Assembly: GCA_014281115.1 (NCBI GenBank)
Contig: JACONQ010000004.1
Location: forward strand, 3,596,001 to 3,660,000
DNA: 64,000 nt
DNA from: Laburnicola sp. R22_1
Lineage: Eukaryota; Ascomycota; Dothideomycetes; Pleosporales; Didymosphaeriaceae
Reading direction: 5' to 3'
Positions 1 to 10,699 of this stretch are shown here, one piece after another. Below the pieces are notes generated by a model. It was not told the DNA's origin, made no database searches, and was given only the letters and a program-made list of their open reading frames with translations. A program made the position numbers and the translations under genes. Each line of letters opens with the position of its first letter. Position 1 is the first letter of the stretch.

Positions 1-1881
1 TAAGATGCATAAGAAGTATAACTAGACACTAAGCGCTATTCAAAGTAATTGCGCCTCTATTTATTAGTGCTTGTGTTTTTTATAAGAGCAGCTTAGTATA
101 GCCAACAGAATAGGATAGTATGGGCGATAGGAGTGTTATTAGCAGAATTAGGATTAATTTCAAAGCTGCCCATGCCTTAAGCAAACTATGAAAGGTAGCC
201 TAATAATAGATGCTTAGCGTAAACGTCGCGCAAGAGTCTTACAATCTTACGGATAGTGTCAAAGTTGCATAGCTAATTCAAGATAGTAATAACTAGGGCA
301 CGAGTTAGCAAGCTGAGGGACAATTGGGGTAGGCATACGCACGATAAAATAGGAGCAGTTATAGGGCGTTGTTAATAGGCGGCAGCAAGGGCCATTACAA
401 GCCTTGGCCGCTTTCCTTGCCATTACTGTTGTTGTTGTTGCCAGCACCAGAGGCGTGGCTACTAAAGGAGAATTCGACAGCAGCCATAGTTAAGGAGAAG
501 GTTAAGACTATTAGGCAGGAGAATTAGAACAGCAGGATAAAAAGGAAAGCAAGAGGACACAAAGGGCAGGTTATATGCTCTAAGCGACCGTAAGGCTCTG
601 TTGGGTCATAGCAGGTAAGGCGTATACGTAAACGCCGCTTCTGGACTAGTAATAGGTGGTAGTATCCTTTAAGGAAAGTGCGACCACGTTACTGCCAGCG
701 AGAAACTCCGAGGGTAGATTAGGCACTCACAGACAGTGATTAAAGAGCAAACGGCTTATAGGCGCGGATAGGAAGACATAGTATTATAAGGAAAAGAGCA
801 AAGTATAGTAGGGATAAGGGATGTATTTAAGTACTAATAAGCTATCTAAAGCCTAAGCAGCCCTTAGGTAAAAAGGGACTTTTGCAGCTGTTACTAGCAA
901 GCTATAGGCTAGAACTGCTACTCTTCTTCTACTCTTTTTCCTCCTTACGCTTATTGTAGAACCTATAAGCCTAAGCAACTCTAGCCCAAACTTAGAAATT
1001 CTGCAACAGCCTCTAGAAGAAGTCCTGCTCTAGAGAGCGCTGCAACTCCTAAGAAACTTAAGTCTGGGCTTTATTCTCTGCATTAGTGTTATAGGGAGAA
1101 GAAGGACTATTAGGCTAATAGTCAAAGCGTGCCTAATGTCTTCTTAGAGCTCTTCCCCTTCCTTAGGATGCATGAATTGCAGTTGCACAACAGGTAAGGG
1201 CTAGGAGTAGTGCTAGAACTGTCTGAGAAGCTAACGGGCCTGTCTCTGGAGTAGCCTGGCGAGTAGGTGCTCTGGACTAGTTGGGAGCATGGGTACGCGC
1301 AGTGGTGAAGCTTGCGCGAGAAGAAGATTAGGAAGAAGCTAGACAAATGGTGTCTAAGGGCGAAGCCAAAGGATGTAGGATTGGAGAGTTGGAGGTTAAC
1401 TAAGGCAGGAATTCGAGGTCATCGCTGATTGTAAGGCCCTCAAATATGGACGTTGCTCCTAGGGAGCTGAGTGTCACTTGGGTCCGAGCATTAAGGTTTA
1501 TAACGCGTGCTTAACGCATAGGAGAAGGATTGGGAGGTAAAGAATAAAGGCCTATTTAATAGTTAACTTAAGAGGCATTTGGGGTGTATGCCCACGAAGA
1601 GAGGGACAGCGTGGCATACCTAGAACAAAAGAGCATAGGGCGCTTTTATTGCGGATGTAGCAGGCTATGCATGTGCTGCCAAACAGCAGTTCTATGTTAT
1701 TGTTGGCGAACTGGAAACACTAACGCTGCGCTAGCAGGCACCTATTATAGGACAGAGTGTTATCGCCTATAATAGGGGAATGGGTAAAGTTAATACGTCC
1801 TTGGGTAGCAGCGGCGAATAGGCTTAGTAGGTATGTGGGATAAGGGCCTTTGTTGTTCGATAATTTGGACTATTGGGCCTA
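1..1881. other. Unrecognised degenerate non-coding DNA, left flank of pogo-1
   Basis: No reading frame, terminal repeat or family motif could be identified here. Base composition is less AT-extreme than the DNA after 7000, but stops are frequent in all frames and the few open stretches (about 60-75 codons) look like chance. It ends at the TA dinucleotide (1880-1881) used as target by the pogo-like element to its right. It may belong with 6257-7053, the other flank of that insertion. Confidence 0.4.
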
Positions 1882-2034
1882 ACGTGTCTGTGCGCGTGCC
1901 GAGCCACTTCGCGTGACGAGCCACCTAACACCATAACAGCTTATGCAAAAATAAAGCTATAGAGCCACCCACAATTAATATTATTACAGGATTTTCTAGA
2001 GGGGTACTAAATAGATCCTTGCGATTAATTTGCA

Positions 2035-4094
2035 CTATTTATATCTGTCTAGAAGCTTAATGTTGCGGCCGCGACGTGTAGAGACAGTTAGGGCAGCAGA
2101 TGCGCTCTCTAAGGACTCCTCAACATCTGAAGCATTAACAATACGTTTCTAATGTTTTCTGCTCTGTAGAGATGGCTAAGAGGCCTTCCTCTTACCCTTT
2201 TTAGATAACTATAGAGTTTTTTTTGCGTTGCGGGCAGACTTCTAGGCAGCGCGCTAAGCTGCCTTTTTAGCTCTCTCCTTCTCTCTTGCCTCCTTCGCTG
2301 CCTCTCGCGCAGCACGCTTTTCCTGCTAGATTTTCTCCTTGTATAGTCTAGCTGCCTTCTTTAGCTCTGCTGTCTCTGCTTTTTAAAGCTGCTGCTCCTT
2401 ATCCTTCTACTCCTTAATAGATTAACAGACACATGCCTCTCTCACCTTTCTAAGTAACCAGAACACTAACCTACTGTAATACTCCTTACGCTATTAGAGA
2501 TCTAGAGCTTTGCCCTTCTTCTTACGCTTCTACTTTATAGACAGTGCCTCCCTAAGCCTATTAATATTGTGGTAGAGTAGCTTATTTTAAATAAATAGAT
2601 AGTGGAGCGATTGACGAAGCTTCTGCGTATCCTTAGTACTCTAATCCTTAACTGCAGAGCGTACGAGCCTATCCACCTTTCTCTAATCATAATCGCTTAG
2701 TAGGGATGAGGAGCTTTCTCTTAATTCTTGAGATCTAGTAAATCTATTAAGGATTAGATTAGGATTAGGTGATGATATGCCTATTACTCTAAAAGAGCTA
2801 AGGATTGTTAATTCCTTAAAGGAGGCCTGCCATACCTTCCAGAATAGTGGGAAGAAATTGCCCTTCTTAATAGAAACTAGGCCTTGGCCTACGTTAAGGT
2901 ATTTTAAGAGCTTAGCTAAGTAGGCAGTTAATAGAGGCTTAAACATTACAATATTAAGTGGCTAAAGCGTATAAGTTAAATAAGAAGGCAGGATAGCAAG
3001 CAGAATTCTATACTTATTACAGTAGTCAATAAAATCCATTATAATGTGGAATCTATGGCCGTCTAGAATTAGGAGCTAATATACTCGTTAAGTCTTCTCT
3101 TTTGTACAGCGATTAAATACCTATTTAAGCTAGGCAGGACTAATATTGTTATTTGTCTAGCCAGAGAGTGATAAGGTGATAAAGACTTTATGTTCTCCTG
3201 CCTTAATGTCTTCTACCTAGGCTAATTAGATGCCTTTGTTAGCAGCCTTATAGATTAGGCTAGAAGGCAGAGCAGATCTATTACCGCATATATATGCTAG
3301 GAGCGTGATTCACGCGCAGTTTCTATTCTAGAGTAATACTCTAACCTCTTTCTTCTTCCATATTTGTTGGCTAAATATTCTCTTTAATTTGCTAATAACA
3401 CTAATTATAAAGCCTTTCTTATCTATATTATAGGTATAATAAGGATCTATTTAATATTAATTAATCTTGTTATGTAGAAGCTAAAAGTAGAGGCGATATT
3501 TATTCCCTAAATTAGCTTTATGGCAATTGCTGTCTGTTATGGAATTAGGTCGGAGTTACCTTACGCCGACTACCGAGGTTTCCCCGGCGCTAGTCCCGAT
3601 TAGGTACTAGCGCGTTCTTAGCGCGCCTCGCGCGCCTTATGAGCTTAGCCAGCACCTTTGGCTAGCACCCATACGTAGATTCTGTCAATATTAACTTTTT
3701 CGATTATTAGTCACCTAAGCTCCCTAACACTGTCCATACTAACTGTCTATTGCGAGATAAGATAAATGCTGTATTGGTTAATAAAGCGGGTAACCTAGCT
3801 CTCGCTAACTGCCTCCTTAGCTACTATAGAGGCGAAATTTCGTACCATCTCCCTAGTAGGTGGTATATGTCTCTCTGTGAGTCCTTTAATATATTTTATA
3901 AGCTTTTGCTCTTGCTATAGGTTAAGTTTCTGCTAGTTAATATTCTTGGCTTCATTTAGTGCCTGAACGCGCTTATGTCTTCAGGATAACGTAGTTCGAT
4001 CTACACCGTAGGTGGCAGCAATATTTCTGTACGAAAATAATTCCCCTAGATTTAAAGATTCAATAGCTGCAATCGCATCCTTGATTGCCCCCAT
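2035..4094 (-). pseudogene. Transposase relic of pogo-1 (DDE_1 type)
   Basis: A dead transposase read on the minus strand from a methionine at 4094. The N-terminus starts MGAIKDAIAAIESLNLG, followed by a pipsqueak-like helix-turn-helix segment. Further on, blocks matching pogo-2 occur, such as FKPLLTAYLAKLL and KKGNFFPLFWKVWQASFKE (2683-2940). The Lys/Arg/Glu-rich C-terminal tail is at 2109-2315, ending near 2035. The frame is broken by numerous TAA/TAG stops and by the MITE at 3535-3729. Family members bind their own terminal repeats through the N-terminal HTH domains and cut with a D,D,D triad in an RNase-H-like fold. Nothing functional can be made from this copy. Confidence 0.8.
3535..3729. 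mobile_element. 195-bp MITE with 5-bp target duplication inside pogo-1
   Basis: The homologous stretch of pogo-2 (near 5805-5815) reads straight through, which exposes an insertion here. CTGTC occurs at 3530-3534 and again at 3730-3734. The inserted DNA starts TGTTATGGAATTAGGT and ends in the imperfect inverse, whose complement reads TGTTAGGGAGCTTAGGT. It is GC-richer than its host, with many intact CpG, and contains the internal hairpin CGCTAGT...ACTAGCG near 3588-3612. There is no coding capacity. The mobilising superfamily is unknown. Confidence 0.75.
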
Positions 4095-4183
4095 ATTGGT
4101 GGAGTTATGACGCGTCAAATTCAGGCGATTATTTAGCGTTTTGGTGTTGGGTGGCTCGGCACGCGAAGTGGCTCGGCACGCGC

Positions 4184-6254
4184 ACCCCAACACCATAACG
4201 GCACTACGAGAAACAAGGCTGTAGAGCTACGCACAATAGCTATTATCACAAGATTTTTTCGTAGAGCACTATATTAATAGTTGCGATCAACTTGCGCTAC
4301 TAATATTTACTTGGAAGCTTGACGTTGCGGCCGCGCCGCATAGTCTTAGGTGGAGCTGCTAATGCGGCACCTGAGGCCTCCTTAGCAGCTACAGCATTAA
4401 CTACACGTTTCTGACGCTTATTACTCTGTGTAGATAGCTGCGAGGCCTTTCTCTTACCCTTCTGGGCAGATTGTAGAGCTTTTTCTGCGTCACGAGCCGC
4501 TTTCTGGCGAGCGCGCTCTGCTGCCTTCTTAGCCCTCTCCTTCTCCCTGGCTACCTTGGCTGCCTTCCGCGCCACGCGCTTCTCCTCTGCAATTTTCTCC
4601 TTGTAAAGCTTAGCTGCCTTCCTCAACTCAGCTGTCTCTTCTTTTTGAAGCTTCTGCTCTTTCTCTTCTTGCTCCTTCACAGACTGGCGTACACGAGCCT
4701 CCCTAACCTTCCTTAGTGACCAGAAGACCGCCCCCCCATGGTACTCTTGACGTTGCTGAAGATCAAGAAGCTTACCCTTCTTCTTATACTTCTTCTTAAC
4801 TGATAGTACCTCCTTAAGCCTATTGATTTTATGGCGAAGTAGCTCGTTTTGAACTGAGATGTGGTGGAGTGAGCGGCTGAGCTTCTGCGCGTCCTTGCTG
4901 CCCTGATCCTCTACTGCAGATCGTACAAGGCGATCTAGTTTGCGCCAGTCAGATCCACTAAGTACTGACGTAGAGCTCTCTCGTGATTCCTGCTCATCTA
5001 GGGCGGTGTTGGTGAATCTTTTGAGTATAACCTCTGGGTTGAAGGGTGATATACCAGTGGCCTCAAAAGACTTAAGGATTATCTCTTCTTTAAAGGAGCT
5101 TATCCAGGCCTTCCAGAATAGAGGGAAGAAGTCGCCCTTCTTGATAGGGAGGAGTCCCTGGCTCTGGTGGAGGTGATCTGATAGCTCCTTTGAGTACGCA
5201 GTGGAGAGAGGCTTAAACAGTACCACATCAAGCGGCTGAAGCGTGTGGGTCGAATGAGGGGGCAAGATGGCCAGGAGTATCCTGTTACGATCGCAATAGT
5301 CGATAAAATCCATAGTAACATGAGATCCATGGCCATCAAGGATAAGTAACCGGTAAGACCGTCGAGCTTTTGCCTTAGTGTAGCGATCAAACACCTGTTC
5401 AAGCCAGGCAAGGCCGATATCGTTATTTGTCCAGCCTGAAGGCGACGAGCAAATGTGTACTAAGTGCTCTCCTGCCTTAATATCCTCTACCCAGCTTAAT
5501 TGTATAGCCTTGTTGGTAGCCTGATAGATAAGGCTTGGCGGCAAGGCTGATCCATCAGCGCACACACACGCTAGGAGGGTAATCCATTCACAAGAGCCAT
5601 CTTGAAGGGCTGCTGTAACCTCCTTATTCTCCCACATTCGTCTGCTGAACACTCGTTTTGATCGGCCAGTGATACCAATGAGGACGCCCTTTTCATCCAT
5701 ATTGTACGTGTGACGAGGCTCAATATCGTATTCCTTCATTTTGTTCCTAAGGAAGTCAAAATACAGACTGTATTTATCCCCTGAGTCGGCGTGGTGGCGA
5801 TTGCTGTCCATACCAGCTGCCCATCAAGAGATAAGATGGATGCCGTGTTAGTTGATGAAGCGCGTAACCCAGCTCTCGCTCACTGGCTCCTTAGCTATTA
5901 TTAACGCGAAATTTCGTATCATCTCTCTTATAGGTGGCAAGTGACGCGCTGTGAGTCCTTCTATGTATTTAACAAGCTCTGCCTCTTGTTGTGGAGTAAG
6001 CTTTTGTTGGTTGATAATCTTAGACGCGTGCGACTGTTTCGGTCTTGTGTCTCCGTGTTAAGGTAGAGCGCCACACACCATACTTGTCAGCAATTTTTTT
6101 ATATAAGAACTCTTCGCTAGGCGGTAGCGATTCTATCTCAGCAATCGCGTCGTCAATTGGAGCCATGATCGTGGAGTTATAGGGTTGAGAAGTTTGGCTG
6201 AATTGTGGTGGGGTGCGCATCACGCGAACATGCGCATCACGCGCACGGACACGT
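4184..6254 (-). mobile_element. pogo-2: Fot1/pogo-like DNA transposon, nearly intact
   Basis: The right terminal repeat runs back from ACGT at 6254, followed by TA at 6255-6256. It holds the motif TGCGCATCACGCG twice, starting at 6214 and 6231 (17-bp period). The left end retains only the inner part of the terminal repeat because it is fused to the right end of pogo-1 at 4183/4184. The sequence after that junction (CC-CAACACCATAAC) matches pogo-1 just inside its own left repeat. This is the least mutated pogo copy in the window; its transposase has only three visible lesions. Confidence 0.85.
4300..6166 (-). pseudogene. Fot1/pogo-like transposase, D,D35D triad intact, N-terminal lesions
   Basis: Read on the minus strand from MAPIDDAIAEIES at 6166. 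An HTH segment (KKIADKYGVWRSTLTRRH) is followed by a frameshift near 6020. Then comes a CENP-B-type HTH region (about 6010-5850) with two in-frame stops just before MDSNRHHADSGDKYSL, after which 503 codons are open to the stop at 4300. Catalytic aspartates are visible in YNMDEKGVLIG, LLILDGHGSH and LQPLDVVLFKPL. The last two are 35 residues apart, the Fot1/pogo spacing. The C-terminus is a Lys/Arg/Ala/Glu-rich, coiled-coil-like tail. With three lesions, all upstream of the catalytic core, the product is probably not functional, but the core itself is undamaged. Confidence 0.88.
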
Positions 6255-6256
6255 TA

Positions 6257-7053
6257 GTGGAATACAACTCGCTTGTCCTTAGTGTTGTATTGTTGCGCTT
6301 CCTGACTGCAGTAGAGAAAATAGAAGAGCGAGGCGTTAATTATAAGTTTATTGGGGTCATAGTCTAACTAAAGTGTAAAATTGTCTCAACTGTTTACCTA
6401 GAGTTGTAAACTGCGAGGCAGGTTATTGTTATTGCTAACGCTCTGCCTAAGGGCTGCAAAAACTTAGGCCATGATGTTAAAGCTGTTGCGTGCGTCTAAG
6501 AGAGGAATCACTTCCTAGGGGTTAGCCTAAGAGACCATCGGGGTGCGAGGGACTTACGTAGAGACAAGAAGGTGATAAATGCGCTAATAGAGGGCTTTTT
6601 AGGCACTAGCGGGAGGTTAAAACCACTAGAGCCTGCACTATTGTCGCCTTAATAGGGAGGCTTGCCGCTGCTGCTACTGCCACTAGAACTAAAGCAGCCA
6701 GATGTGTAGGCGCCTAGGGCATAGTTAATCTAAAGACAGAGAGGCATAATAAGGCAGGCTGAGTAAAAGCTTAAGAATGGTTCAGAGTTTAGAAGGACAA
6801 GAAGCTAAACTGTAGGAAAATTGTAAGAGTGCGGAGAGTAAGTAGAATAGGCGAGTTAGTAATAAAAATAGGTGAGCGTTTATAGGCTATTATTTAAGGT
6901 TACACAAAGCTAGGTAATTAGCGAAGCTTACTATTAGAGGCGGGCCTAACCTCTACTTACTAGCAGAAGGCGCTATAAAATATTTAGAGTATTTTCTAGA
7001 AGGGTGTTTAGTATAAAGCTTAATAGGACTAAGCTTTTATAGGTAAAAAGGTA
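6257..7053. other. Unrecognised degenerate non-coding DNA, right flank of pogo-2
   Basis: No family motif, terminal repeat or continuous frame was found. Base composition resembles 1-1881, and the two stretches may be one older unit split by the pogo insertions. It ends where the inverted arm starts. Confidence 0.35.
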
Positions 7054-8041
7054 TATAGTAAAATAAACTCTACTATATAGGTTACGTAGTAAGTCGGTGC
7101 CTAATTAGCTCTTAAGAATTTAATAGGCGGTTTCTTTCTTTAGATATACATAACTTAATCTATCTTTCTACTAAGTCTTAATTAAAACTAGGTTCTCCTA
7201 TAATAGTAATAAGTAGGTTACGTCTTATAAGATGTTAGCCTCCTAGTATTATTATAATAGATAATCTCTAGAAGAGTAATCTACTTATAGATAAAGTAAC
7301 TTCTAATAATAACTTATAAGCTTAGTAAGCTTTATATATAGTAACTATTATAATAGTTATAAGAATAGCTTACTAATAAGTAAATCTAGTTATTGCAACA
7401 ACTATAAGCCTAGCTTACTTAAATAAGCTACTTATAGTTATAACTATAAACTTATTATAAATTACTATAAATCTCTATAATTCTATTTATCTTACTAATA
7501 AGAGATAAGACAACGTTAATATTATTCTAACCTAATAATAGTAATGTCTCTAACTATAATATCTTCTCTACTATTTATAACACATAAGACCTCTATAATA
7601 ATAGTAGATAGTAATAATCTAAATAATCTATAGCCTAAGGCATAGTTATAAGTTAAGTTAGTAAGACCTACGCCCCTAGTAAATTACTCTAGTGTAGTAT
7701 AGTAATAACCCTAGTTTTTAGGCGCGCTCGCTTTACGTAGTTAAAAGTCTTAAAATCTTATAGTAATTCTAATAAGTCTTACCTACTTTAGTAAAAGCCT
7801 AGAATATCTAATATTATTATATAAAGTTTTTATACATATACTTTCTTTTATAGTTATATATAAACTAGTTGTAATATTTTATATAAAATTACTTACTATA
7901 ACTAACTATAATGCCCTACTATACTTATAGCTTATAACCTTAACCCTTAATTTATAATTTAAATTATACACTTACTAAGAGACAAACCTATTATATATAG
8001 TAGACAAGATAGTAAGACTAACTAATAAAAATAAGAATAAC
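7054..8041 (-). repeat. Left arm of a ~1-kb inverted repeat (blocks A', B', C')
   Basis: Three contiguous blocks are each inverted copies of DNA further right. 7054-7201 is the complement of 33536-33684. 7208-7650 is the complement of 22813-23398. 7650-8041 is the complement of 20178-20556. Blocks B' and C' are uninterrupted here, so this arm acts as an empty-site control: it lacks the D and h insertions that split the right arm. It ends exactly where gypsy-like gag sequence begins. It could be a terminal arm of a long-TIR element or part of an inverted duplication; block A' could be an independent solo LTR. Confidence 0.75.
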
Positions 8042-10389
8042 ACTAGTTTCTATAAGAAGTCCCGCGACTTTGCTACTGCATCTTAGGTTCTAACTTAATA
8101 GAGCACTACTTAGGATACTTTACCTATAGACTAGAATAAGTTAGATAATAACTTGCTAGAAATAGAGCGATAACGCAATAAGCATAAAGTCACCTTTAAA
8201 AAGGGACTTTTTTAGTCTAAGGATTATAATAAAGCGTTCGCAGAGATTAATAACAATAATAGTAGACTTTCTAATAAAGGCAGACCTTTTAATAAAGACA
8301 ATTCTTTTATTAATACACTTAATTATCTAACTATAATATATAACTATTAGGATTATGCTAGCTTACTACTTGCTAATCTTCCTAAGTATATATACTTTAC
8401 TAATATTACTAATACTAATAGTAATATACTAGATTATAAACTTCGCATTAGTGTTACTAGTATATAAGATAGTTTAAAACTAGATAAAGTTAAGATTTAA
8501 AAATACGTACAATTTATTAATACTATTAACTAGAAACCTAAGTTCTAGTAGGATATTATTATATTACTATTAATAACTATACAATACATTACTAACAAAT
8601 TAGAAGTTAATTAATTTAAGCTTTAAGAGTTTAAACAACTTAAGGCTAGTTATAAAGTATTTAAGTAATAGTTTATAACAAAGTTAGAATAAGTTAAGAT
8701 ATTAGAAAGTTGTATATTATTATATAAGAACTCTTTCTAGATTATAGAACAAGATAATATCTAGTTATAGCCCTATTATAATTTATTAAAAAAGGACTTT
8801 ATTGCCCTTAAAAAGTCTAAAATCCCTATTAATTATTATATAGCTCTATAACAACAGCTTAAGAAGCTCTAAAGTTGCCTACTTAATAACTATATCCTGC
8901 GTATTAATTATTAGGACTTAGAAAACTGTTTTACGTAACTTACAGAGATAAAGAACGTACTTTAATAGAAATTAAATACTGCCTATACCTATATTACTAA
9001 GCTTAGGGGCTAGTTGCCAATATATATTATACTGCGTAGTTAGCCTTATAACTTCTAATAGTTTACAGATTCTAATTAGCCTATCCTATCTATTAAGTAA
9101 CTACTAAATATTAAAATTTAATATATACCTACTAATAATCTATTACTTAACTACATACGTTATTTATTAGCTCTAGATTTAAAATATAATCTACGCGCTA
9201 TAAGTTATATAAGTTACATATAATAATAATAACTAACTTGTCTAATACCCTTTTATAAAGTTTTTCCTTACTAGAACCTATAGTAGATTCTTAGTACTTA
9301 TGTTAGATCTATATATCTAAGGTAGATTATTTCTCTAGTAAAGACAAAGATAAAGATAGCTATAAACAATAGTATATTATATTAATAGACAAACTATAGA
9401 CCCTTTTAAATTAATAGTTATATATTATATACTTGCGCAGCCTTCTATTCCGGAGTTAATCCGTGATGTTACGTAATCCCGGGCCGACTATTTAACCGAC
9501 TACCGTGTTACGTAATCGATAATTTCTTTAATAATATTTTTTGCTATAATAATAATAATAATAATTATAATAGTAACTAGCAGACTATCTATTAACTACT
9601 ATTAACGATACTGCTATAAAGAAAGTTAATAATAAAATTATTATTATTTTGTGTATATTTTGTTACTACTACTATGTGCTAGATACTAGGTTTTAGTGCC
9701 TTCTATTTTACTCCTCTTTGTGTATAGTGTAGACTTAACCTTAGTTAGAATCTCCACATAATAAAGATGTTTAATACTTACGTAGCCAACTTAAGAGATG
9801 CGTATAGACACTTATATATCCATATTTTAAAACCTCTACTACTATTAGAGATATGCTTAATTATCTTAATAAGATCTACTTATTTAAAAACAAGCTATTA
9901 GACGCATAAAAAAAGATTATAGGCAACTCTTTAGCACAAGGCCCTAGGGAGACACTTACTAACTAGCATGCCTACTTTATAGTAGTAGTTAACTACCTTA
10001 GTATGCCTAATTATCTCTTAATAAGTTACGCCTACTGACTTATACATAATTGCGTTGTCTACACTACTAATATATTATCTATTTCTAGAGAGTTATTTAT
10101 AGTATATATAAAATAAGCTTTATATATAAAACGTCTTAACTGCAAATCTATTATAGGCTATTTAGGCACTTCTACTACTATAAAATCTAACTATTTAAAA
10201 GCTTATATAGTAGCTATAATTATAACTAGGTCTAATACTACTTTATATACCTTATTCTTTACTATATATATATATAAATCTACTAAACGCAATAACTATA
10301 GACGTACGTTACGTAAGTTAGACCTATTAGCTAAGGCTAATACCTACTTTAAGTGTAAAGCTACTAAATATTAGGTAATAAACGCAACT
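8042..10389 (+). pseudogene. gag: Gypsy gag relic of element G
   Basis: A broken plus-strand frame of gag-like composition is readable. Examples are FINTLNYLTIIYNYQDY near 8310-8360 and, after the X1 insertion, the run RTLRKLDLLAKANTYFKCKA at about 10295-10360. The frame then continues across copia Y1 into 15186 onward, as expected if Y1 landed in gag. No start codon or intact zinc knuckle could be fixed. Assignment to gag rests on position upstream of the protease and on continuity of the frame, not on a diagnostic domain. Confidence 0.6.
9443..9774 (+). mobile_element. X1: retroposon X copy, internally deleted, 13-bp target duplication
   Basis: This 332-bp copy shares both ends with X2. 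Its start is like 27550 onward (CGGAGTTAATCCGTGATG) and its end is like 28568-28764 (AATAAAGATGTTTAA), but it lacks the roughly 870-bp middle. It is flanked by TACTTGCGCAGCC (9430-9442) and TACTTACGTAGCC (9775-9787), a 13-bp duplication differing only by RIP-type G/A and C/T changes. It is inserted in gag of gypsy G. Confidence 0.78.
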
Positions 10390-10676
10390 TATTTAATAGG
10401 CTCTATAGCTAGCTATATAGACATTAATATCTAATACTCTATATTAGTAAGTGTAAAGGGTGTACGGGATAATTATATAAGGAAAGGAAATAATACAATA
10501 GAACTAACTTGGTATTAGTTGCTTATCTCTAGAGAGGGTGCAGATAGAAAGAAGAAGATTCTGCGGCGCATAGGCCGTGGTGCACGGGCATTATATAATT
10601 TCTACGTAATGCTATTGTGCGGTAATATTAAAACCTTAATACTCTTAGGTGCCCTTGCTCGTATGGTGTATAGACA
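10390..10676 (-). repeat. 3' LTR of copia Y1
   Basis: In element orientation this LTR starts TGTCTATACACC and ends CCTATTAAATA. It is 287 bp, the same length as its partner at 14894-15180, and aligns to it along the whole length with transition-type differences. The left target duplication CAACT abuts it. Confidence 0.88.
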
Positions 10677-10699
10677 CTAGCAACTTTTTGTTTTAAGAT

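Larger units (their letters stand above)
1882..4183 (-). mobile_element. pogo-1: Fot1/pogo-like DNA transposon, RIP-degraded
   Basis: The left terminal inverted repeat starts ACGTGTCTGTGCGCG after TA (1880-1881) and contains a duplicated inner motif, GTGCCGAGCCACTTCGCGTG. Its inverted partner lies at 4143-4183, where the motif TGGCTCGGCACGCG occurs at 4152 and again at 4169, 17 bp apart. The outermost ACGTGTC part of the right end is missing because the element abuts pogo-2. Between the ends is a minus-strand transposase relic homologous to the pogo-2 protein, interrupted by a 195-bp MITE. Many C-to-T and G-to-A differences from pogo-2 indicate older, heavier RIP. Confidence 0.85.

Noticed and set aside
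4940..5411. Alternative frames within the pogo-2 transposase
   Set aside because: They overlap the 503-codon transposase frame that carries all three catalytic aspartates.
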